DNA of 64,000 nt from an uncultured Selenomonadaceae bacterium (GTDB taxonomy: Bacteria > Bacillota > Negativicutes > Selenomonadales > Selenomonadaceae), in the NCBI GenBank assembly GCA_905233135.1, contig CAJOCQ010000011.1, positions 62,001 to 126,000 of the forward strand, given 5' to 3'. The position numbers and the translations under genes are program-made. Positions 15,616 to 21,974 of this stretch are shown here, one piece after another (positions within the stretch are counted from its first letter, which is position 1; every line of letters begins with the position of its first letter). The notes beneath the pieces are model-generated. The model was not told where the DNA came from. It worked only from the letters and a program-made list of their open reading frames with translations, and did no database searches.

Positions 15616-17163
15616 TTATTTAACTTTAGGTTGCGGGAAACCTTCACCGAGCGTGTAGAAAGTAACGTCTTTAATGTTCATTTCGCCGCCGCGCGGAACA
15701 AAATTAATTCCCGTTGAAGTTTCTTTCGGATAAACGCGCGTGGACATAACCGCTTCGCCTTCGTTAATGAAAACTTCGATTGAAGACCTGTCAAGGAAGA
15801 ATCTTAAATTAATTTCGTCGGCGGGCGCAAGTTTAACTTCTCTGTAACCTTTGGTAGGAATGCTCGCGCCTGATTTATCACGATTGATTTTGAAAATATT
15901 GGTTTTTGCGTCATAGCTGAAAACGGTTTTTTCACTACCGCCCGCGCGGAGTTCAATGTCAAAAGAATTTTTTGTGTCAATAGTTGTAATTAATTCGCCG
16001 ACTGCGCCGTTGATATTTTTAAGGGAAGTTTTTTTGTTAATGACGCAATTTTGGTAAGAAGTTTCATTTTGTCTCAAACTTTCAAGTTCTTTGGCAGGCA
16101 AGCTGATTAATTTATTGTTGACAACGCGCAATTCACGCGGAACAGTCATTTGACAAGCCCAGCCGTCAGTATCTTCGGGGAATTTGCCCGCCCACATATC
16201 AAGCCAACCAATCATAATTGTACGCCCGTCAAGAGCTTGCGTAACTTGCGGCGCGTAGAAATCAAAGCCGTAATCTAAAAGTTCAAAATTACCGTGCGAA
16301 TAAACGCCCGTATCGTAATTCATTTTACCGAGAATATAAACCGATTGATGCCAATTCAAAAATTTATTGCCTTCGGGCTTGACGCCTTGCGGCGAAAAAA
16401 TTAAAACGTCGCAGTTGTCGATATTCGCAAGGTTAGGACATTCCCACATAAAGCCTTGATTGCCTTCGGCGCACGCAATTATATTTTTGAAATTCCAATT
16501 AATTAAATCGTTCGATTCAAACATTACAATTTGTCCTTGCGCCTCAGTGCCTGCGGGGTCAACTGTAGGAGTTCTTGAACCTACCAAAGCATAATATTTG
16601 CCGTTGTGCAACCAAACTTTCGGGTCGCGGAAATCACTTTGGCTGATTTCGGGATGTTGCGGCGCGTAGATAACGGGATTTTCAGCAATTTTTTCAAAGT
16701 TAATGCCGTCGCTGCTGACTGCAACATTTTGGCTTTCAATGCGGTCTGCATAATCTTTTGAAATAACAGGCAAATCAACGTGTCCCGTGTAGATTAAATA
16801 TAATTTGCCGTCCTTTTCAATTCCGCTGCCGCTGAAACAGCCGCCGCTTGCGTCGTAAATGTGGTCGGGTTCAAGTGCAACGGGCAAATTTTCCCAATGT
16901 ACCAAATCCTTGCTTACAACGTGTCCCCAATGCATAGGTCCCCAATGCGTGGCGTAGGGGTAATGCTGATAGAAAAAGTGGTATTCGCCCTTGTACGTGC
17001 AAAAGCCGTTGGGGTCGTTCGCCCAACCTGCGTAGGGCGCAATGTGATATGCAGGATACCAGCGCACGTTTGTAACTTGGACGGGATTTCTTTCAATAGC
17101 CGCGTCAACTTGCGAACTTACAGGCAGAATCAAGCAAGCCGCCGTTGCAGTTGCCGCCAACAA
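15616..17163 (-). CDS. Exported GH32 beta-fructofuranosidase/levanase, frame broken in signal peptide
   Basis: The GH32 five-bladed propeller is clear: nucleophile in GWANDPNGF, transition-state Asp in SDFRDPKVW, acid/base Glu in MWECPNL, and a C-terminal beta-sandwich (about 370-515). It cleaves fructose from sucrose, inulin or levan. The open frame begins only at TTG 17163, inside a signal peptide. The proper start is ATG 17185, behind AAGGGAGG. From there MKRFLKK would run into LLAATATAACLILPVSS if an A8 tract (17164-17171 on the + strand as T8) had seven bases. As written, the ATG frame stops after about 26 codons. So the gene is an OFF phase variant, a fresh pseudogene, dependent on slippage, or a sequencing error. 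Confidence 0.85.
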   Translation of the reverse strand: MLAATATAACLILPVSSQVDAAIERNPVQVTNVRWYPAYHIAPYAGWANDPNGFCTYKGEYHFFYQHYPYATHWGPMHWGHVVSKDLVHWENLPVALEPDHIYDASGGCFSGSGIEKDGKLYLIYTGHVDLPVISKDYADRIESQNVAVSSDGINFEKIAENPVIYAPQHPEISQSDFRDPKVWLHNGKYYALVGSRTPTVDPAGTEAQGQIVMFESNDLINWNFKNIIACAEGNQGFMWECPNLANIDNCDVLIFSPQGVKPEGNKFLNWHQSVYILGKMNYDTGVYSHGNFELLDYGFDFYAPQVTQALDGRTIMIGWLDMWAGKFPEDTDGWACQMTVPRELRVVNNKLISLPAKELESLRQNETSYQNCVINKKTSLKNINGAVGELITTIDTKNSFDIELRAGGSEKTVFSYDAKTNIFKINRDKSGASIPTKGYREVKLAPADEINLRFFLDRSSIEVFINEGEAVMSTRVYPKETSTGINFVPRGGEMNIKDVTFYTLGEGFPQPKVK

Positions 17164-17276
17164 TTTTTTTTAGAAACCTCTTCATTAAGAAAACCTCCCT
17201 TACAAATAATTAAAACTTATATTAATGCAGGCAATTTCGATATACTGTTATAAAATCCTTCAGAAAATTTTATCAC

Positions 17277-17305
17277 TTGACGGGATTTAAAATTTTATTT
17301 AATAT
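17277..17305 (+). promoter_or_regulatory. Sigma-70-type promoter of the lytic transglycosylase gene
   Basis: TTGACG (17277-17282), a 17-base spacer and TAATAT (17300-17305), about 35 bases before the TTG start. Confidence 0.6.
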
Positions 17306-17340
17306 TTAAAGATAATCAGCAATTATAGGGGGAAAATACC

Positions 17341-17880
17341 TTGAAAAAATTTTTAATTGCGCTGATAATTTCGGCGTCATTTATAGGCGTTGAAAGTGCA
17401 ACCGTCGAGGCGGTTGAACCTTATGACGTTATAAGAAAAGAAATAAGTTATTATCATCACGGCGAAAAAGAAATTGCGTGGCTGTCAATGGCTATTCTGT
17501 ACGCGGCAGAGCAATGTCAACTTGACCCGCTTTTAATTACTGCGGTAATGGAAACTGAAAGCGCGTTTAGATTTAATGCAATAAGCCCCGCAGGCGCAAT
17601 AGGTTTAATGCAACTTATGCCCGGCACTGCAAGTATGATTGGCATTGACCCGCATAAACCGCTTGCAAATATTGTCGGCGGCGCAATTTATCTGAAGAAT
17701 CAGCTGAACAGATTCGCAGGCAACGGCGCGTACGCGATAAGTTACGCACTCGCCGCTTACAACGCAGGACCGCAGGCCGTCATTAACGCGGGCGGTATTC
17801 CGAGAATTTCAGAAACTCAAAATTACGTTGTCCAAGTCGTCAACAATTACAACCGCCTTTTGAAAAATTTAAACGGTTGA
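17341..17880 (+). CDS. Exported lytic transglycosylase (SLT domain)
   Basis: 179 residues: signal peptide (KKFLIALIISASFIGVESA), then a goose-lysozyme-like SLT domain. The catalytic Glu is in AVMETESAFRFNAISPAGA, followed by IGLMQLMPGTASMIG and ALAAYNAGPQAV. It cleaves the peptidoglycan glycan strand, leaving 1,6-anhydro ends. The start TTG at 17341 follows GGGGGAAAATACC. It has its own promoter and is divergent from the GH32 gene. It could be a general wall-remodelling enzyme; nothing ties it to the peptide genes except position. Confidence 0.9.
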   Translation: MKKFLIALIISASFIGVESATVEAVEPYDVIRKEISYYHHGEKEIAWLSMAILYAAEQCQLDPLLITAVMETESAFRFNAISPAGAIGLMQLMPGTASMIGIDPHKPLANIVGGAIYLKNQLNRFAGNGAYAISYALAAYNAGPQAVINAGGIPRISETQNYVVQVVNNYNRLLKNLNG

Positions 17881-17887
17881 AAATTTT

Positions 17888-17918
17888 TTGTCATAATTTT
17901 AAAACTCCTGCATATGCT
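17888..17918 (+). promoter_or_regulatory. Array promoter P1: TTGTCA-N19-TATGCT
   Basis: First of the conserved promoters of the leader-peptide array. The box TTGTCATAA and the GCATAT before the -10 are kept; the interior differs from the other copies. Confidence 0.65.
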
Positions 17919-17952
17919 AAAATGTAAGACAAATTGAAAGGAAGTAATAAAA

Positions 17953-18255
17953 ATGGCTGAAGAAAAAATTCTTGACGGCGAAAAATTGGAAATGGAAAAA
18001 CTCGAAAACGTTGCAGGCGGAACGCAATGGGAAGTTTCTGAACTCTCAAATACTTTGCCGAATATTTACGATCGTCACAATAATGTAACTCGCCCAATGG
18101 TCGGCTTTGAAATTAGAAATTGGTTGAAAGAAGAATTAAACATAGACGCTACTTTAAACTATGATCAAGTAAATAAGAATGCTTATACAAAGAATGGTCA
18201 AAATTTGAGTCACGGTGAAGTTATGTCAATAATTCATAAGCATCTTAAAAAATAG
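17953..18255 (+). CDS. Double-glycine leader peptide 1 (divergent member)
   Basis: 100 residues. The leader is shorter and different (MAEEKILDGEKLEMEKLENVAGG), but ends in the same L-E-N-V-A-G-G pattern recognised by C39-type peptidase transporters. The 77-residue cargo is mostly polar (QWEVSELSNTLPNIYD), without Cys, and ends with AYTKNGQNLSHGEVMSIIHK. That end aligns with the NGK-x-[IV][ST]-x-x-EA module closing most other members. Ribosome site GGAAG, own promoter. Function not known; cargo is longer than in usual class II bacteriocins. Confidence 0.8.
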   Translation: MAEEKILDGEKLEMEKLENVAGGTQWEVSELSNTLPNIYDRHNNVTRPMVGFEIRNWLKEELNIDATLNYDQVNKNAYTKNGQNLSHGEVMSIIHKHLKK

Positions 18256-18334
18256 TTGTCCCGCTCTAAAAAAATCCCTTTGGCAAGTGTAGTTGGAAAT
18301 TTTTAGTTGACGCGGCAAAAAATTTTAAAAAAGT

Positions 18335-18365
18335 TTGTCATAAAATAAAATTTACGGCATATACT
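18335..18365 (+). promoter_or_regulatory. Array promoter P2: TTGTCA-N19-TATACT
   Basis: The conserved box TTGTCATAAAATAAAATTT precedes GGCATATACT. The 5' leader of about 45 bases is nearly identical to that of P3. Confidence 0.75.
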
Positions 18366-18413
18366 TAGGTGAAAACAAAATTACAAAAAACAAATTGAAA
18401 GGAAGTTTTAAAA

Positions 18414-18764
18414 ATGACAACACGTGAAGAAAACCTCAAAAAAATCAATGCGGAGCTCGAACAGTTGAGCGATGATGAACTTGAACAAATTGCAGGCGGA
18501 AGTATTCCCCAAACCGCAGAGGACAGCCAATTCCTTTACAAACACGGACTTCTTGATAACTGGCACGGAGTTCTTGGTATGACATTCAAATGGGGAACTT
18601 TCAGCAAAGAAGTCGATTCAGGCTGGGCAAAAGCAGGAATCACTTGCGTAACAACCCCAAATCCTTTGAAAGATAATTTGTACTTTAAAGATGGTAAGCC
18701 GATTTCACGCGCTGAAGCCTATAACATTGTTGAAAAAAAATTCAAGAATGTTCGTGATATTTGA
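18414..18764 (+). CDS. Double-glycine leader peptide 2 (group A)
   Basis: 116 residues. The leader (residues 1-28) ends LSDDELEQIAGG, fitting the LSxxELxxIxGG consensus of class II bacteriocin-type leaders. Group A cargo (about 88 residues) has the pattern QTAEDSQFLYKHGL, a Trp-containing stretch, F-x-W, S-x-EVDSGWAKAGITC and the closing DNLYFKDGKPISRAEA module. A single Cys is present. Paralogues lie at 19433, 19815 and 20746. Own promoter and terminator. Predicted to be exported after cleavage at GG; activity unknown. Confidence 0.88.
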   Translation: MTTREENLKKINAELEQLSDDELEQIAGGSIPQTAEDSQFLYKHGLLDNWHGVLGMTFKWGTFSKEVDSGWAKAGITCVTTPNPLKDNLYFKDGKPISRAEAYNIVEKKFKNVRDI

Positions 18765-18810
18765 TTAAATCTGGGTGAACAAACAATTTTTTTAAAATCA
18801 TCTGATAAAA

Positions 18811-18842
18811 AATCCCTTCGATACGTCGAGGGGATTTTTTTA
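18811..18842 (+). terminator. Terminator after leader peptide 2
   Basis: AATCCCTTCGA...TCGAGGGGATT followed by T7. Almost the same hairpin follows most genes of the array. Confidence 0.88.
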
Positions 18843-18872
18843 GTTTACGCGGCAATAAAATTTTTTGTAAAC

Positions 18873-18903
18873 TTGTCATAAAATAAAATTTGCGGCATAT
18901 ACT
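18873..18903 (+). promoter_or_regulatory. Array promoter P3: TTGTCA-N19-TATACT
   Basis: TTGTCATAAAATAAAATTTG then CGGCATATACT; near-identical to P2 including the downstream leader. Confidence 0.75.
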
Positions 18904-18951
18904 CAGGTGAAAACAAAATTACAAAAAACAATTTGAAAGGGAGTTTTAAAA

Positions 18952-19290
18952 ATGACAACACGTGAAGAAAACCTCAAAAAAATTAATGCGGAGCTCGAAA
19001 AGTTGAGCGATGATGAACTTGAAAAAATTGCGGGCGGTACGTATTTGCTAGGTCATGAGCCTAACCCAATGAATGGCGGTAAGCGTTTGATACGTAATGA
19101 TCTGGAAGAACTTGAGAAAATTGAAGGCAGTATGTCTGTGACAGGTCGTAAGCCGGAAAATCCTTTTGAAACGGGAAATCCTTTTGAAAGTCCCAGAGAA
19201 AAACTTATGAAACAAAATCCTATTGCAGGCGGAATACAAATTCATGGAGATCCTATTGGCGATCCGCGTATCCCGAGAAACCAAAAGTAA
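18952..19290 (+). CDS. Double-glycine leader peptide 3 (Pro/Gly/Asn-rich cargo)
   Basis: 112 residues. The leader is nearly identical to peptide 2 (LSDDELEKIAGG), but the cargo is unrelated to groups A and B: Pro, Asn and Gly-rich with NPF and GNPF motifs, no Cys and no closing NGK module. A partial echo of the leader lies inside the cargo (DLEELEKIEGS), and a second IAGG occurs near residue 93 (NPIAGGIQIHGDP), which could be a second cleavage point. Same promoter and terminator type as its neighbours. Confidence 0.82.
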   Translation: MTTREENLKKINAELEKLSDDELEKIAGGTYLLGHEPNPMNGGKRLIRNDLEELEKIEGSMSVTGRKPENPFETGNPFESPREKLMKQNPIAGGIQIHGDPIGDPRIPRNQK

Positions 19291-19308
19291 AAAAATCATC
19301 TGACAAAA

Positions 19309-19340
19309 AAATCCCTTCGATACGTCGTTGGGATTTTTTT
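19309..19340 (+). terminator. Terminator after leader peptide 3
   Basis: AATCCCTTCGATACGTCGTTGGGATT followed by T7. Confidence 0.85.
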
Positions 19341-19369
19341 AGTTGATGCGGCAAAAAATTTTTGTAAGC

Positions 19370-19400
19370 TTGTCATAAAATAAAACTTGCGGCATATACC
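19370..19400 (+). promoter_or_regulatory. Array promoter P4: TTGTCA-N19-TATACC
   Basis: Same boxes as P2 and P3 with a shorter 5' leader. It probably drives peptides 4 and 5 together. Confidence 0.7.
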
Positions 19401-19432
19401 AAATTGAAAAGATTTGAAAGGAAGTTTTAAAA

Positions 19433-19777
19433 ATGGCAACACGTGAAGAAAACCTCAAAAAAATTAATGACCAACTTGAACAGCTCAGCGACGAAGAATT
19501 GGATAACGTTGCAGGCGGTAGTGTCGGTCAAACTGCAGATGACAGCCAAATTCTTTACAAATATGGGCTTGTTAGTGACTGGCACAGATTCACCGGCACT
19601 TTGTTTAAGTGGAAATCAGTCAGTTCAGAAGTAGATTCAGGCTGGGCAAAAGCCGGAATTACTTGCGTAACTAAACCTATGTCCGACAATCAGTATTTTC
19701 TTAACGGCAAAGAAATTACACGCGCTGAAGCCATTGCACATGTGGAAAATAACTTCAAACAGGTCAACAATATTTAA
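19433..19777 (+). CDS. Double-glycine leader peptide 4 (group A)
   Basis: 114 residues; leader ends LSDEELDNVAGG. Cargo shows the group A pattern: QTADDSQILYKYGL, FKWKSVSSEVDSGWAKAGI with TC, then DNQYFLNGKEITRAEA. Closest to peptide 5 in leader and C-terminus and to peptide 7 in mid-cargo, which suggests gene duplication with exchange of segments. Only 37 bases without promoter or terminator separate it from peptide 5. Confidence 0.88.
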   Translation: MATREENLKKINDQLEQLSDEELDNVAGGSVGQTADDSQILYKYGLVSDWHRFTGTLFKWKSVSSEVDSGWAKAGITCVTKPMSDNQYFLNGKEITRAEAIAHVENNFKQVNNI

Positions 19778-19814
19778 GGATTAATTTTAAAAATTCTGAA
19801 GGGAAGTTTTAAAA

Positions 19815-20159
19815 ATGTCAACACGCGAAGAAAATCTCAAAAAAATTAATGACCAACTCGAACAGCTCAGCGACGAAGAATTGGACAACGTTACAGGCGG
19901 AACTATTCGCCAAACAGCAGATGACAGCAAATTTCTTTACAAATATGGACTTATGGGAACCTGGTACAGCACTCTTTCTGCGGCTTTTGATTGGACCAAA
20001 TGCAGTATAAAAGTTGATAACGGATGGGCAAGAGCAGGAATCACTTGCGTAACAAAACCTCATCAAGATAATCAGTATTTTCTTAACGGCAAAGAAATTA
20101 CATACGGGCAAGCTGTTGCACACGTGCAAAAAAACTTCAAACCGGTCAACAATATTTAG
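19815..20159 (+). CDS. Double-glycine leader peptide 5 (group A), second gene of a two-gene unit
   Basis: 114 residues; leader ends LSDEELDNVTGG, with Thr instead of Ala before GG. Group A cargo with an extra Cys (DWTKCSIKVDNGWARAGI then TC), so it has two Cys that could form a disulfide. Closing module DNQYFLNGKEITYGQA. It has a ribosome site (GAAGGGAAG) but no TTGTCA promoter, so it should be co-transcribed with peptide 4. Confidence 0.87.
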   Translation: MSTREENLKKINDQLEQLSDEELDNVTGGTIRQTADDSKFLYKYGLMGTWYSTLSAAFDWTKCSIKVDNGWARAGITCVTKPHQDNQYFLNGKEITYGQAVAHVQKNFKPVNNI

Positions 20160-20173
20160 GATTAATTTCACAA

Positions 20174-20204
20174 AAATCCCTTCGATACGTCGGCGGGATT
20201 TTTT
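20174..20204 (+). terminator. Terminator after leader peptide 5
   Basis: AATCCCTTCGATACGTCGGCGGGATT followed by T6. Confidence 0.85.
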
Positions 20205-20224
20205 AGTTTACGCGGCAAAAAATT

Positions 20225-20255
20225 TTGTCATAAAAATATTTTTCTTGCATATAAT
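20225..20255 (+). promoter_or_regulatory. Array promoter P6: TTGTCA-N19-TATAAT
   Basis: The -10 is canonical TATAAT. An ATGACA just downstream (20258-20263) makes an inverted repeat with the TGTCAT of the -35 region, a possible operator. Confidence 0.75.
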
Positions 20256-20287
20256 TAAATGACAGAGATTTGAAAGGAGTTTTTAAA

Positions 20288-20605
20288 ATGACTGAAGAAA
20301 AAATTTTGAAGGAAGAAAATTTGAGCGAAGACGAACTCGCAAAAGTTGCAGGCGGAAATTGGAACGAAATTAATGAAGATGCTAAAAGATTCAAAGAATT
20401 GAACGTACCCATTTACGGGGCAGACGGGGAAGGCGGATCTATGGTTGCGCCTGACCTTTTGACAGGCTCGCTTACAAAGGCGTTTGAAAAACACGGAGTT
20501 ACATATGTCCGCAGTTTCGCTGATGAAAATCAATATTATATAAACGGCAAAAAGGTTAGTCAAGATGAAGCGTGGAAATACATCTATTCAAAACTTAAAA
20601 AGTAA
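20288..20605 (+). CDS. Double-glycine leader peptide 6 (group B)
   Basis: 105 residues from ATG 20288; the frame is open from TTG 20270, but that lies before the AAAGGAG ribosome site. The leader differs from most (MTEEKILKEENLSEDELAKVAGG). Group B cargo: DAKRFKELNVPIYG, a Gly-rich stretch, LTKAFEKHGV, ENQYYINGKKVSQDEAWKYI and SKLKK. The last part is homologous to group A endings, so A and B cargos share an ancestor. No Cys. Paralogue at 21186. Confidence 0.86.
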   Translation: MTEEKILKEENLSEDELAKVAGGNWNEINEDAKRFKELNVPIYGADGEGGSMVAPDLLTGSLTKAFEKHGVTYVRSFADENQYYINGKKVSQDEAWKYIYSKLKK

Positions 20606-20620
20606 AAACAGTATCACCAA

Positions 20621-20657
20621 AATCCCTTCGGCAAAGAAGTCGGCGGGATTTTTTTAG
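20621..20657 (+). terminator. Terminator after leader peptide 6
   Basis: AATCCCTTCGGCAAAGAAGTCGGCGGGATT followed by T7. Confidence 0.8.
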
Positions 20658-20682
20658 TTGACGCGGCAATAATTTTTTCAGC

Positions 20683-20713
20683 TTGTCATAAAATAAATTT
20701 TGCGTCATATAAT
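20683..20713 (+). promoter_or_regulatory. Array promoter P7: TTGTCA-N19-TATAAT
   Basis: TTGTCATAAAATAAATTTTG then CGTCATATAAT. Confidence 0.75.
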
Positions 20714-20745
20714 AAATTGAAAATATTTGAAAGGAAGTTTTAAAA

Positions 20746-21084
20746 ATGGCAACTCGTGAAGAAAATCTCAAAAAAATCAATTACGAACTCGAACAGCTCA
20801 GCGACAAAGATTTGGAAAACATTGCAGGCGGAAGTATTCCCCAAACCGCAGAGGACAGCCAATTCCTTTACAAACACGGACTTGTTGATGACTGGCACGG
20901 ATCCGACGGCACTTTGTTTAAGTGGAAATCAGTCAGTAGAGAAGTTGATGACGGCTGGGCAAAAGCCGGTATTACTTGCTGTACAATTCCTTTTGATGAT
21001 AACAAGTATTGGCATGGGGGAAAAGAAATTTCACGCGATGAGGCTATTAAAATTGTAGAATCAAAATTCAAGAAGATTCACTAG
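20746..21084 (+). CDS. Double-glycine leader peptide 7 (group A)
   Basis: 112 residues; leader ends LSDKDLENIAGG. Group A cargo: the first 20 cargo residues match peptide 2 (SIPQTAEDSQFLYKHGL), while FKWKSVSREVDDGWAKAGI matches peptide 4, so it reads as a mosaic. A CC pair (ITCCT) replaces the usual ITCV. Closing module DNKYWHGGKEISRDEA. No terminator hairpin was seen after it, so transcription may continue into peptide 8. Confidence 0.87.
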   Translation: MATREENLKKINYELEQLSDKDLENIAGGSIPQTAEDSQFLYKHGLVDDWHGSDGTLFKWKSVSREVDDGWAKAGITCCTIPFDDNKYWHGGKEISRDEAIKIVESKFKKIH

Positions 21085-21122
21085 GCTTAAAATAAAATCT
21101 CGACAAAAAAATTTTTTGTAAG

Positions 21123-21153
21123 CTGTCATAAAATAAATTTTGCGGCATATACT
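21123..21153 (+). promoter_or_regulatory. Array promoter P8: CTGTCA-N19-TATACT
   Basis: Same promoter with C for T at the first -35 base, as in P9 and in the promoter of the 23832-24305 gene. Confidence 0.72.
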
Positions 21154-21185
21154 AAAATGATAGAAATTTGAAAGGAGTTTTAAAA

Positions 21186-21509
21186 ATGGCAACACGCGAA
21201 GAAAACCTCAAAAAAATCAATGACGAACTCGAACAGCTCAGCGACGAAGAATTGGAAAACATTGCAGGCGGAACTACGGAAGAAATGGATGAAGATACTA
21301 AAAGATTCAAAGAATTGAACATCTACGTTGAGCCAGGAGGCGGCGTTTTGGGAAATGACCTTTGGAGAGCCTCGCTTGAAAATGCGTTTGAAAAACACGG
21401 AGTGCAAATGATCAGCGGTTTCTCTGCAGAGAATAAATATTTTATAAACGGCAAACAGGTTAGTCGAGATGAAGCGTGGAAATACATCTATTCAAAACTT
21501 AAAAAGTAA
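21186..21509 (+). CDS. Double-glycine leader peptide 8 (group B)
   Basis: 107 residues from ATG 21186 (TTG 21168 lies upstream of the AAAGGAG site). It joins the common leader (LSDEELENIAGG) to a group B cargo: DTKRFKELNIYVEPGGG, LENAFEKHGV, ENKYFINGKQVSRDEAWKYI and SKLKK. Because peptide 6 carries a different leader on the same cargo type, leader and cargo have been shuffled. No Cys. Confidence 0.87.
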   Translation: MATREENLKKINDELEQLSDEELENIAGGTTEEMDEDTKRFKELNIYVEPGGGVLGNDLWRASLENAFEKHGVQMISGFSAENKYFINGKQVSRDEAWKYIYSKLKK

Positions 21510-21524
21510 AAACAGTATCACAAA

Positions 21525-21558
21525 AATCCTTTCGGCAAAAGTCGGCGGGATTTTTTTA
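21525..21558 (+). terminator. Terminator after leader peptide 8
   Basis: AATCCTTTCGGCAAAAGTCGGCGGGATT followed by T7. Confidence 0.8.
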
Positions 21559-21586
21559 GTTGACGCGGCATAAAATTTTTTGTAAG

Positions 21587-21617
21587 CTGTCATAAAATAA
21601 AATTTGCGGCATATACT
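21587..21617 (+). promoter_or_regulatory. Array promoter P9: CTGTCA-N19-TATACT
   Basis: CTGTCATAAAATAAAATTTG then CGGCATATACT. Confidence 0.72.
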
Positions 21618-21651
21618 AAAATGCAAAACAAATTGAAAGGAAGTTTTAAAA

Positions 21652-21855
21652 ATGGCAACACGCGAAGAAAACCTCAAGAAAATTAATGACGAACTCGAAC
21701 AGCTCAGCGACGAAGAATTGGAAAACATTGCAGGCGGAGCAAAAAACCCATTTGCTGAGGTTCCGGGTGGAGTCGAAATACCAATTACAGGTATTTTCTG
21801 GAAGCCGCCTGAAATTAATAATCAAAATCCCGCTAACAGACTCTTAATCGTATAA
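21652..21855 (+). CDS. Double-glycine leader peptide 9 (short Pro-rich cargo)
   Basis: 67 residues. The leader matches peptide 8 (LSDEELENIAGG). The 38-residue cargo is Pro- and hydrophobic-rich (NPFAEVPGGVEIPITGIFW, then KPPEINNQNP), without Cys and without the closing NGK module. Length and composition are closest to an ordinary small secreted bacteriocin or signal peptide. It shares an NPF motif with peptide 3. Own promoter and terminator; last gene before aspS. Confidence 0.82.
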   Translation: MATREENLKKINDELEQLSDEELENIAGGAKNPFAEVPGGVEIPITGIFWKPPEINNQNPANRLLIV

Positions 21856-21882
21856 GCCAAAAACTGCGTCAGATTATCAAAA

Positions 21883-21917
21883 AAATCCCTTCGGCAAAAG
21901 TCGAGGGGATTTTTTTA
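21883..21917 (+). terminator. Terminator after leader peptide 9
   Basis: AATCCCTTCGGCAAAAGTCGAGGGGATT followed by T7. Confidence 0.88.
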
Positions 21918-21946
21918 TTGACGTTTCAATAAAATTTGATTATCAT
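21918..21946 (+). promoter_or_regulatory. Promoter of aspS
   Basis: TTGACG (21918-21923), 17 bases, TATCAT (21941-21946). It differs from the peptide-array promoters in sequence and spacing. Confidence 0.55.
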
Positions 21947-21974
21947 TGACAGGTTATAAGGAGGAATTTAGAAA

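Noticed and set aside
17888-21917. Interpretation of the peptide array as lanthipeptide or Nif11/NHLP RiPP precursors
   Set aside because: Leaders are short GG leaders, cargos have few or no Cys, and no LanM, radical SAM or cyclodehydratase gene is in the array. The only radical SAM gene nearby is HemZ, in the hisS operon.
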